Assembly: GCA_041394945.1 (NCBI GenBank)
Contig: JAWKHH010000002.1
Coordinates: 442,501-506,500 of the forward strand
Source of the DNA: Bryobacteraceae bacterium
GTDB lineage: Bacteria > Acidobacteriota > Terriglobia > Bryobacterales > Bryobacteraceae
Direction: 5' to 3'
DNA: 64,000 nucleotides
Both the position numbers and the translations under genes were made by a program. Positions within the stretch are counted from its first letter, which is position 1; the number at the start of each line of letters is the position of its first letter. Of this stretch, positions 42,175-49,781 are shown one piece after another. The notes under the pieces are model-generated. The model was not told the DNA's origin and did not search any database. It saw only the letters and a list, made by a program, of their open reading frames with translations.

Positions 42175-42781
42175 TTTTCAGGCGTTCGTCTCCGGACTCC
42201 CTGTCTGGCCGCGGCTCGCACTGTGTTTCGCTCTCGGCTCGATCCCCTTCGCCGTAATCACCATGTGGGGCACCGGGATCGATATCACCAAGTTCGGCTC
42301 CGGCAATCCCGGTTTCAACAACGTGCTCCGGTACAGCAAGTGGCGCGCCGTGCTTTGCCTCCTCGGCGACGCGGGCAAAGGGCTGCTCGCCATCTGGCTC
42401 TGTTCTCAGCCCGGTGAGCCGCTCGCCTGGCGCTGGGCCTTCGGCATCGCCGCCGTGCTCGGGCACTGTTTCTCTCCGTTCCTTGGCTTCGATGGCGGCA
42501 AAGGGGTGGCCACCGCGGCAGGCGTGATGCTCTACGCGTATCCCAAGTACCTGGCGGTGGCCGTCGCCTGGTACGTGGCGATGCGCATTGTCGGCGGCAA
42601 GCTCGCCTGGACCGAGCGCGGCACCCTCGCTTCGGTCTCCGCGGCCATCCTGTTCGTGGGCATGCTCGCCGTCTTTGAAGGCGCGTCGCCGGCCCTGCTC
42701 GGATTCGCGCTGCTCGTGCTCGTGGCCTGGCGCCACAAGAAGAACTTTCAAACCATCGCCGGCGCCGCGAGAGCGCGATAA
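42167..42781 (+). CDS. plsY: Glycerol-3-phosphate acyltransferase PlsY-like
   Basis: The 204-residue membrane protein has about five hydrophobic segments and the three PlsY motifs: CFALGSIPFAVI at the start, FGSGNPGFNNVLR, and GHCFSPFLGFDGGKGVATAA. PlsY acylates glycerol-3-phosphate from acyl-phosphate. Its start overlaps the ligase stop by 8 bases. The motif GSGNPGFNNV differs from the usual GSGNxGATN at one or two positions, so the acceptor may differ. Confidence 0.88.
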   Translation: MPDFQAFVSGLPVWPRLALCFALGSIPFAVITMWGTGIDITKFGSGNPGFNNVLRYSKWRAVLCLLGDAGKGLLAIWLCSQPGEPLAWRWAFGIAAVLGHCFSPFLGFDGGKGVATAAGVMLYAYPKYLAVAVAWYVAMRIVGGKLAWTERGTLASVSAAILFVGMLAVFEGASPALLGFALLVLVAWRHKKNFQTIAGAARAR

Positions 42782-42787
42782 GTCTCC

Positions 42788-43435
42788 GTGTCCGGCATCG
42801 CCTTCTACGATCTCGACGGCACCCTCGTTTCCTCCAACGTCGTCCACCAATATCTATGGTTCGCCCGCCGCCGTTCGCCGCTCCGCGTCGCCGCCCTGGC
42901 CGCGTCCGTGCCGCTGCTCAAGCTCAGCGATCTGTGCTCCCGCCGCCTGTTCAACCGGATCTTCTACCGTCACTACCGCGGACTCAACCGCGAGTGGCTC
43001 GAACAAATGGCGGGTAAAATGTTTGACGAGTTTCTCGCGAAGCACATGTTCCCGGGCGTTCCCGCACTCCTCGAAACCAACCGCAACCAGGGCTACCGCA
43101 ATGTCCTGGTGACCGGCTCGCTCGATTTCACCGCCCGCGCGCTCGCCGTCCGGCTCGGCTTCGATGCATTCGATGCGAACGTGCTCGAGTTTCGCCACGG
43201 GCGCGCCACCGGCCGCCTGGCGCCGCCGATCCTCGCCGGTGCGGAGAAGGTTCGCGCGATGGAGCAGAGGGCGCGGAGGGCCGGAGTCCCGCTGGCCGAT
43301 TGCCGCGCCTACTCCGACGACACCTCGGACCTGCCGATGCTCGAAGCCGTCGGCCATCCCTTCGCCGCCAACCCCAAGCCCAGCCTGTTCCGGGAAGCCG
43401 AACGGCGCGGCTGGCCCGTGGTGGACCTCCGATGA
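42788..43435 (+). CDS. HAD-superfamily (subfamily IB, PSPase-like) phosphatase
   Basis: The start is the GTG at 42788. The 215-residue protein has the HAD motif I IAFYDLDGTLV (Asp8, Asp10), a helical cap (residues 20-85), motif II VLVTGSLDFTARAL and motif III CRAYSDDTSDLPMLEAVG. This is the HAD-IB group, which includes phosphoserine-type phosphatases and the C-terminal phosphatase of lipid multidomain proteins. It probably removes the phosphate of a phosphatidate-like intermediate of this cluster (inference). The following gene overlaps its stop by 4 bases. Confidence 0.8.
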   Translation: MSGIAFYDLDGTLVSSNVVHQYLWFARRRSPLRVAALAASVPLLKLSDLCSRRLFNRIFYRHYRGLNREWLEQMAGKMFDEFLAKHMFPGVPALLETNRNQGYRNVLVTGSLDFTARALAVRLGFDAFDANVLEFRHGRATGRLAPPILAGAEKVRAMEQRARRAGVPLADCRAYSDDTSDLPMLEAVGHPFAANPKPSLFREAERRGWPVVDLR

Positions 43436-44400
43436 AGCCCGTGCTCGTCACCGGCGCCACCGGATTCCTTGGGCGCCATCTTCTCGATCGCCTCCACGCG
43501 CGAAGCGAACCCGTGCGCGTGCTCTGCCGCGGCGAAGGGCCGCCCGGCGTCGAAGTCATCCGGGGAGACGTCACCGATGCCGACGCCGTCAACCGCGCTG
43601 TCGCCGGCGCACGCGCCATCTACCATCTCGCCGGACTCGTCTCGCGCGGAGCGGGCGCGGCGCAAACAATGCGCCGTGTTCACGTCGAAGGCTCCCGCCT
43701 CGTCTGCGAAGCCGCCCTGCGTCACGGCGTGGAGCGCGTCGTCGTCTCGAGTTCGTCCGGCGCCATCGCCGTTTCGCCGGACCCGGTGGAATGGGACGAA
43801 ACCGCGGACTACAAGTCCGCCACAGTCGCCCGCTGGCCCTACTACGTCACAAAGATCGAGCAGGAGAAACTCGTCCTCGGTTTCGCGCGCGAACGCGGAC
43901 TCCCCGTGATCGTGATCAATCCGTCGCTGCTGCTCGGCCCCGGCGACGATCGGGACTCATCCACCGGCGACATCCGCCGCTACCTCGAAGGACAAATCTT
44001 CTCGGCGCCGCCCGGCGGTCTCAACTTCGTCGACGCGCGCGACTGCGCCGAAGCCGCCGCACTCGCCATGGAGCGTGGCCGCCCCGGCGAACGCTACCTG
44101 CTCGGCGCCGTGAACTGGACCATGACGCAGTTTATCGCCGCGCTCGCCCGAATCACCGGCCGGCGCGCGCCTTGGATGAAGAGCCCCACCTGGATGTCGC
44201 TCGCCACCGCCCCTCTCCTTCGCGCCGTCATGCCGATGCTCGGCCGAAAGTTCGACTTCGACGACGAAAGCATCCGCATGTCCGGCCTCTTCTGGCACCT
44301 CGATTCCGGAAAAGCGCGACGCGAACTAGGCTTCCTCAGCCGCGACCCTGCTGAAACACTGCGCGATACGATCGACGATGTCCGCCGGAGGATGCATTGA
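43432..44400 (+). CDS. NAD(P)-dependent epimerase/dehydratase (3-beta-HSD/dihydroflavonol reductase-like SDR)
   Basis: The ATG at 43432 overlaps the HAD gene stop (ATGA). The 322-residue protein begins MKPVLVTGATGFLGRHLLDR (GATGFLG, residues 8-14), then IYHLAGLVSRGAGAAQTM, VVSSSSGAIAVSPDPVEWDE, the catalytic WPYYVTKIEQEKL (Tyr-x3-Lys), and VINPSLLLGPGDDRDSSTGD. Members reduce or isomerise steroid-, flavonoid- or sugar-like carbonyls. In this context it probably reduces a lipid intermediate. The start is fixed by the overlap, and a TTGA overlap follows. Confidence 0.8.
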   Translation: MKPVLVTGATGFLGRHLLDRLHARSEPVRVLCRGEGPPGVEVIRGDVTDADAVNRAVAGARAIYHLAGLVSRGAGAAQTMRRVHVEGSRLVCEAALRHGVERVVVSSSSGAIAVSPDPVEWDETADYKSATVARWPYYVTKIEQEKLVLGFARERGLPVIVINPSLLLGPGDDRDSSTGDIRRYLEGQIFSAPPGGLNFVDARDCAEAAALAMERGRPGERYLLGAVNWTMTQFIAALARITGRRAPWMKSPTWMSLATAPLLRAVMPMLGRKFDFDDESIRMSGLFWHLDSGKARRELGFLSRDPAETLRDTIDDVRRRMH

Positions 44401-45308
44401 AAACCGCGGCCATCGTCAACCCCACCTCCGGCGGAGGCCGCGCTGGACGCGAATGGGCCTCCATCGCCGCGCGGTTGGATGACGGCGTGGAAACGCATTT
44501 CACGAAAGCCCCCGGCGACGCCACCGGCATCGTTCGTGATCGCCTGGCCCGGGGCGTCCGCCGCATCGTGGCCGTGGGCGGCGACGGCACGGTGAACGAA
44601 GTGATCAACGGCTTCTTCGAAGCCGGGCGTGCGATCCTCGGGGATGCGGAACTGGCGGTGATCCCCATCGGCACCGGCGGCGACTTCCGGCGTACGCTCG
44701 GCATTTCCGGCATCGACGACGCCCTGGCCCTGCTTCAGTCCGGCGCGCCCGCCACACCCGCGGATGCCGGTCATGTCGCCTACCGCACCCGCGCGGGCCA
44801 AACCGCGGATCGCTACTTCGCCAACCTGGTGAGCTTCGGCATGGGCGGCGAAGTCGCCGCGCGCGCCAAGAACTTCTTTCAAGTCTTCGGCGGCAAGGCC
44901 GCGTTCATGTACTCCACTGTTGAAGTCGCGCTCGCCTACCGCGCCCGGAAAGTCGCGCTCCGCGTCGATGACGAGGATTGCGGCGAGCACTCGATCCTCA
45001 ATGTCGCCGTCGGCAACGGCCGCTATCACGGCGGCGGGATGCACGTCTGCCCCCGCGCGGCCATCGACGACGGAGCGTTCGACGTCACGGTGATTGCCGG
45101 AATGCCGCTCCCGCAACTCGTGCGTGACATGCCGGTGCTCTACTCCGGCGACATCTACCGCCATCCGAAGACCCAGCGCTTTCAAGGACGCCGCATCGAA
45201 GCCGCCTCGGAGGAAACCGTCTCCATCGAAGTCGACGGCGAACCGCTCGGCATCCTCCCCGTCACGCTCGACGTGCTCCCCGCCGCGTTCCGGCTCCTGC
45301 GGCGTTGA
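44397..45308 (+). CDS. Diacylglycerol kinase-family lipid kinase
   Basis: The start is the TTG at 44397, overlapping the previous stop. The 303-residue protein has AAIVNPTSGGGRAGREW, the catalytic loop VGGDGTVNEVINGFF (residues 60-74), IPIGTGGDFRRTLGI and a C-terminal beta-domain ending QGRRIEAASEETVSIEVDGE. This is the DagK/YegS family of ATP-dependent kinases for diacylglycerol or related lipids. It completes the lipid cluster; the next gene starts 19 bases later but is of a different type. Confidence 0.87.
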   Translation: MKTAAIVNPTSGGGRAGREWASIAARLDDGVETHFTKAPGDATGIVRDRLARGVRRIVAVGGDGTVNEVINGFFEAGRAILGDAELAVIPIGTGGDFRRTLGISGIDDALALLQSGAPATPADAGHVAYRTRAGQTADRYFANLVSFGMGGEVAARAKNFFQVFGGKAAFMYSTVEVALAYRARKVALRVDDEDCGEHSILNVAVGNGRYHGGGMHVCPRAAIDDGAFDVTVIAGMPLPQLVRDMPVLYSGDIYRHPKTQRFQGRRIEAASEETVSIEVDGEPLGILPVTLDVLPAAFRLLRR

Positions 45309-45327
45309 GGTTATACTTCCAATCGGA

Positions 45328-48030
45328 ATGCGATTTCGACTAGTTCTGGCGATACTCTTCTGCACCGGCCTGTGTTTGGCGCAAGCGCGGCAAACGGTCC
45401 TCATCCGAATGGGGACCGACAACGCGAAAGACGTCGATTGGTCCGGCTCCATGGACCCCGCGCCTTCCGCGCTCACCGCCTGGCAGTTCGAAGAAGGCGA
45501 CTCGGTCTCCGGCTCTTCATGGACGGCCCACACGCGCGAGCGCAGCTATTGGGACACGCCCTACGAACCGAAAATGGGGCCCACCGCCCGGAAGACGAAG
45601 ATCACGCAAAAAGGCGTCGTGGCGACCTTCCGGGTCGCCGCCCCCGTCCGTGTGAAGACGGCGCAAGGCGAGTTTACGTTTACGCCCGGCGATGCGCTGT
45701 GGGCGGCGCCGCAGCGCTTCCTCAATGGCCGTGTGGAGGTGCGCGCAACGCCGTCCGCCGATCGTTCGGCCACTGCGGACATTGTGGAAGACTATCCCTC
45801 CATGACCGTCGCGAGCGACGGATCCTTGTGGCTCGCCTACCAGGCCTGGAGCGATCAGGGCGATCGCGTCATGGTCCGCCATCGCACCGGCGGCGCTTGG
45901 TCCGCCCCCGTCGCAGTAACGCCCAGCCCCGCGGACCGCTTCCGGACGGCCATCGCCCAGGACGCCAAAGGCAACGTCTGGGCCGTCTGGTCCGAACAGC
46001 GCGACGGCAACTTCGATCTATGGGGAGCCCGCGCCACGGACTCGGGAAAGTGGTCCGCCCCGGAGCGCCTTACCACCGCGCCCGGGGCCGACATCTATCA
46101 TGCCCTCACCCGAGGAAGCGACGGTAAGTTGTATCTCGCCTGGCAAGGCGTGCGCGGCAATAACTTCGACATCTTGTACAAGACCTGGGAGGGCTCGCGT
46201 TGGAGCAATGAGCGCCGGATTTCGACGAGCGCCGCCAATGATTGGGAGCCGGCGATCGCAGCCTCGGCGGACGGCCGCGTGACCATCCTCTGGGACACCT
46301 ATGACAAGGGCAACTACGACATCGTGGCGCGCACCATACGCGGAACGAAGATTGGGCCGCTCGAAACCATCGCCGCCAGCGGCGCTTTTGAAGCCCGCGC
46401 GTCTGCCGAGTACGACGCCCAGAACCGTCTCTGGATCGCCTGGGAAGAAGGCGACTATCTTTGGGGCAAGGACTACGGCAATCTCATCCCGGAATCCGGC
46501 CGCGGGCTCATGTCGCGCCGCCAGACACGCGTCGGGGTCTGGGCCGCTGGCCGCCTGCAAGAGCCAGCCTCTTCCGTGGCGCAGGCCATCCCGGAAGAGT
46601 ATCGCGATGCCTTCCTCACCCCGCGACTCGTCCTCGATTCCCACGGCGCGCCCGTGCTCCTGCTGCGCTACCGCACCAACCTTCCGCAGGGCCTGCAGGG
46701 CGAAGTTTACCGCGGCATGTGGCGCGCCGCGATGACGCGTCTCGAAAACGGCCGCTGGACGCCGATCGCCGAATTCGCCGAGGGTTACGGCCGCATTGAT
46801 GCTCCGGCGACCACTGTTCGCGACGGCGATGCGTTCGCCGTCGCCTGGGTGTCCGACGGCCGCCTGTTCCCGCACGCGTTCCCCAAGCAGCAGGATCTCT
46901 ACCTCACCGCCATCCCCGCGGGCAAAGGCGGCATTGGCGAACTGCGCGCGTTCGCGCCCCCGCCCGCTATCCCGACAACGTCCCACCAGAACGAAGCCGC
47001 CGACGTCGCCCGTGTCCGTGCTCATCGCGCGAAACTGGGCGGGACGGAATACCGCATCGTTCGCGGCGACATCCACCGCCATACCGACATTTCCTGGGAC
47101 GGCAACCGCGACGGCTCCCTCCACGACTCCTATCGCTACGCACTCGATGCCGTCGCGTTCGACTTCCTCGGCGTCTGCGATCACCAGGCCGGCGGCGAGG
47201 TTCCCTATCACTGGGAGATGATTCAGAAGGCCGTGGACCTCTTCACCATCGCTGGCCGGTTCGCGCCCGTCTACTCATACGAGCGCTCGCTCTCCTGGCC
47301 CAACGGCCATCGCAACGTCGTTTTCGCCAGGCGCGGGAATCCCGTGCTGCCGATTCCCGAAGCCGAGCGACGCGGCAAAGAAGGAGCGGCGAAGCTCTAT
47401 GAATATCTCCGCCGTCTTGGAGGCATCACCACCTCCCACACATCCGCCACCGGGGCCGGTACGGACTGGCGCGATTCCGACGCCGAAGTCGAACCCGTCG
47501 TCGAGATCTACCAGGGCTACCGCACCAACTATGAGGGCCCGGGCAATCCGCGCGCCATCGTCGAACAGAGCCGCTTCGCGCCCGGCTTCGTCTGGAATGC
47601 CTGGGAGAAGGGAATCAAGCTCGGCGTGCAGTCGAGTTCGGATCACGTTTCCACGCACATTTCCTACGCCGCCGCCTACGTCACCGAAGTCACCCGCCAG
47701 GGGATCCTCGACGCGATCAAGGCCCGCCGCACGTACGCCTCCACCGATAACATCGTGATGGACGTGCAGGCGGGCGGCGCTTTGATGGGCGCCGAACTCC
47801 CGGCCCCAGCCAAACTCTCCGTCTACGTGCGTGGAACCGCGAAGCTGAAACGGGTCGTCGTGGTTCGGAACAAGGAGATCGTCTACACTGCTTCCGCCGG
47901 CGGCCCCGAAGTGCGATTCACCTACGCGGATCCCGACGCCGGCGCCGCCGGGCGTTATTACTACGTTCGCGCCGAACAGGAAGACGGCCAGCTAGCCTGG
48001 AGTTCCCCGGTCTGGATGCGCGCTCGCTGA
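45328..48030 (+). CDS. Secreted beta-propeller protein with PHP-like (DUF3604-type) metal-binding domain
   Basis: The ATG at 45328 begins a signal peptide (MRFRLVLAILFCTGLCLAQ). The 900-residue product has an N-terminal propeller of repeated VAxDxxGxxWxAW segments (DGSLWLAYQAWSDQGDR, GNVWAVWSEQRDGNFD, GKLYLAWQGVRGNNFD, residues ~150-450). A PHP-type domain follows at about 560-800, with GDIHRHTDISWDGNRDG (His583, His585), FLGVCDHQ, YSYERSLSWPNGHRNV and SSSDHVSTHISYAA. Such domains act as phosphoesterases or nucleases in many families, but the target of this one is unknown. The last 39 bases overlap the convergent symporter gene. Confidence 0.75.
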   Translation: MRFRLVLAILFCTGLCLAQARQTVLIRMGTDNAKDVDWSGSMDPAPSALTAWQFEEGDSVSGSSWTAHTRERSYWDTPYEPKMGPTARKTKITQKGVVATFRVAAPVRVKTAQGEFTFTPGDALWAAPQRFLNGRVEVRATPSADRSATADIVEDYPSMTVASDGSLWLAYQAWSDQGDRVMVRHRTGGAWSAPVAVTPSPADRFRTAIAQDAKGNVWAVWSEQRDGNFDLWGARATDSGKWSAPERLTTAPGADIYHALTRGSDGKLYLAWQGVRGNNFDILYKTWEGSRWSNERRISTSAANDWEPAIAASADGRVTILWDTYDKGNYDIVARTIRGTKIGPLETIAASGAFEARASAEYDAQNRLWIAWEEGDYLWGKDYGNLIPESGRGLMSRRQTRVGVWAAGRLQEPASSVAQAIPEEYRDAFLTPRLVLDSHGAPVLLLRYRTNLPQGLQGEVYRGMWRAAMTRLENGRWTPIAEFAEGYGRIDAPATTVRDGDAFAVAWVSDGRLFPHAFPKQQDLYLTAIPAGKGGIGELRAFAPPPAIPTTSHQNEAADVARVRAHRAKLGGTEYRIVRGDIHRHTDISWDGNRDGSLHDSYRYALDAVAFDFLGVCDHQAGGEVPYHWEMIQKAVDLFTIAGRFAPVYSYERSLSWPNGHRNVVFARRGNPVLPIPEAERRGKEGAAKLYEYLRRLGGITTSHTSATGAGTDWRDSDAEVEPVVEIYQGYRTNYEGPGNPRAIVEQSRFAPGFVWNAWEKGIKLGVQSSSDHVSTHISYAAAYVTEVTRQGILDAIKARRTYASTDNIVMDVQAGGALMGAELPAPAKLSVYVRGTAKLKRVVVVRNKEIVYTASAGGPEVRFTYADPDAGAAGRYYYVRAEQEDGQLAWSSPVWMRAR

Positions 48031-49650
48031 CGCGCCGGCCAGCGCCAGTCCCGTAGCCACCACCACCACCGCGCCGATTACGTTGTACCAGAGGAACGAA
48101 ATCCCCGTGAAGATCTTCGCCGCGAAGATCGCCGCTTCGCCCGCCAGCACGGCCACGAATGCCGCCGTTCCGCCCACTCGCGGGAACGCGAACGCCAGCA
48201 CGAACACGCCTAGCAGCCCGCCGTAGAATAGCGAGCCCAGCATATTCACGGCTTCGATCAGCGACCCGAGTCCCGCGCCATAGCGAGCCGTGATCACGGC
48301 ATAGCTTCCCCAGAATACCGTCGCGATGCGAGACGCATTGAGATAGTGCCCGTCCGATGCCCCGCGCCGGAGAAAGCGCTGGTAAATATCGATCGTCGAG
48401 ACCGTGGCGAGGGAGTTCACCTCGGCCGAAATCGTCGACATCGCCGCCGCCAGAATCGCCGCCAGGATCAGCCCCACGACGCCCACCGGCAGATACCGGA
48501 TCACGAACGCCAGAAAAACGTAATTGGTGTCGTTCGCGTCCCCTGGCGCGATGGCTCGTGTATCCGCCCGCGCCTTCTCGAAGCGGTCGAGCGAAGCCTT
48601 CCACTCCGTCGTTCCCGCTCGCCCGGCCAGGTATTCGCGCGCCGCCGTCCGCCGCGCCTCGAAGGCGGCGTCGTATGATCGCGCCGCCTGCCCGTAGGCC
48701 CCTTGCGACTCGATCCGCGCCAATTCGCCCGGATGGAACGTTACCGGCGGCTTCTCGAAAACATAGAACACGAACACCAGCGCCCCGATCAGCAGAATGA
48801 AGAACTGCATCGGGATCTTCGCCACCGCGTTGAACAAGAGACTGATGCGGCTCTGTGCGATGGACCGCCCGGTGAGGTACCGCTGCACCTGCGATTGGTC
48901 GCACCCGAAATACGCCAGCGCCAGGAACATGCCGCCCAGCAGCCCGTTCCACACGTTATACCGGTCGTTCCAGTCGAAGCTCGTCACCACTGCGTTCAGC
49001 TTTCCCGAAGCCCCCGCCAGCCGCAGCGCGTCGATCAGGCCCACGTCGGCCGGCAGATGCCAAACCGCCATGCCAAGGGAAATGAACAGTCCGGCGAACA
49101 TGATCAGCATTTGCTGGAAGTCCGTCCAGGTCACTGCCTTGATCCCGCCGAACGTCGTGTACGCCACCACGATCGCTCCCATGATCGCCGTCGTCCACTG
49201 GTCCGGCCAACCGAGGATCACCGTCAGCACCAGCGCCGGCGCATACAGCGCCACTCCCACCGCCAGCCCGCGCTGGATCAGAAAAATCGCGCTCACCAGC
49301 GCCCGTGTCTTCGCGTCGAACCTCTGCTCCAGATACTCGTAGGCCGTGTAGACGTTGGCGCGGTGAAAGATCGGGACCGCCGTGGCCGAAATCACGATCA
49401 TGGCCAGCGGCAGCCCGAAGTAGAACTGCACGAACCGCATCCCGTCCGCGTAGGCCTGCCCGGTTGTCGAAATAAACGTGATCGCGCTCGCCTGCGTCGC
49501 CATGATCGAAAGCGCCATCGCATACCAAGGCATTGATTTTCCGGCGAGCAGGTATTGATGGGTCGTCGTCGTCTGACGTGATTTCCAAAGTCCGTAGGCG
49601 ACGATGAAGACGAGCGAGCACCCGAGCACCGCCCAGTCGAGCGTTCTCAC
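47992..49650 (-). CDS. Sodium:solute symporter (SSS family)
   Basis: The GTG at 49650 (VRTLDWAVLGCSLVFIVAYG) overlaps the stop of a small upstream membrane gene (GTGA). The 552-residue protein has about 13 transmembrane segments, the family signature HQYLLAGKSMPWYAMALSIM and GGIKAVTWTDFQQMLIMFAG, and the C-terminal SSS motif AAAMSTISAEVNSLATVST. A long hydrophilic loop of ~80 residues (PGELARIESQGAYGQAARSY onwards) interrupts the membrane part at about residue 320-400, which is larger than usual. It imports a sodium-coupled solute. Coupling to the LmbE-type gene suggests it imports a product of that enzyme (inference). Confidence 0.87.
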   Translation of the reverse strand: MRTLDWAVLGCSLVFIVAYGLWKSRQTTTTHQYLLAGKSMPWYAMALSIMATQASAITFISTTGQAYADGMRFVQFYFGLPLAMIVISATAVPIFHRANVYTAYEYLEQRFDAKTRALVSAIFLIQRGLAVGVALYAPALVLTVILGWPDQWTTAIMGAIVVAYTTFGGIKAVTWTDFQQMLIMFAGLFISLGMAVWHLPADVGLIDALRLAGASGKLNAVVTSFDWNDRYNVWNGLLGGMFLALAYFGCDQSQVQRYLTGRSIAQSRISLLFNAVAKIPMQFFILLIGALVFVFYVFEKPPVTFHPGELARIESQGAYGQAARSYDAAFEARRTAAREYLAGRAGTTEWKASLDRFEKARADTRAIAPGDANDTNYVFLAFVIRYLPVGVVGLILAAILAAAMSTISAEVNSLATVSTIDIYQRFLRRGASDGHYLNASRIATVFWGSYAVITARYGAGLGSLIEAVNMLGSLFYGGLLGVFVLAFAFPRVGGTAAFVAVLAGEAAIFAAKIFTGISFLWYNVIGAVVVVATGLALAGASASAHPDRGTPG

Positions 49651-49781
49651 GGTGCGAAGCCCCGCGTGAATACCCAAAACGCGCAGATCAACGCAGCCAA
49701 ATAGATCGCCACGCCCACATATACGCGATTCCATGTGCCGAGCACGGGCGGCGGGTCGTCGTCCGCGCGGCGCTCACTCAT
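49647..49781 (-). CDS. Small single-span membrane protein linked to the symporter
   Basis: The 44-residue ORF starts at the ATG at 49781, which overlaps the LmbE-type gene stop (ATGA), and ends overlapping the symporter GTG (GTGA). It has a charged start (SERRADDDPPPVLGTWNR) and one transmembrane segment (VYVGVAIYLAALICAFWVFT). I recall similar tiny proteins beside SSS symporters in related bacteria; their role, probably as an accessory subunit, is unproven. Confidence 0.65.
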   Translation of the reverse strand: MSERRADDDPPPVLGTWNRVYVGVAIYLAALICAFWVFTRGFAP

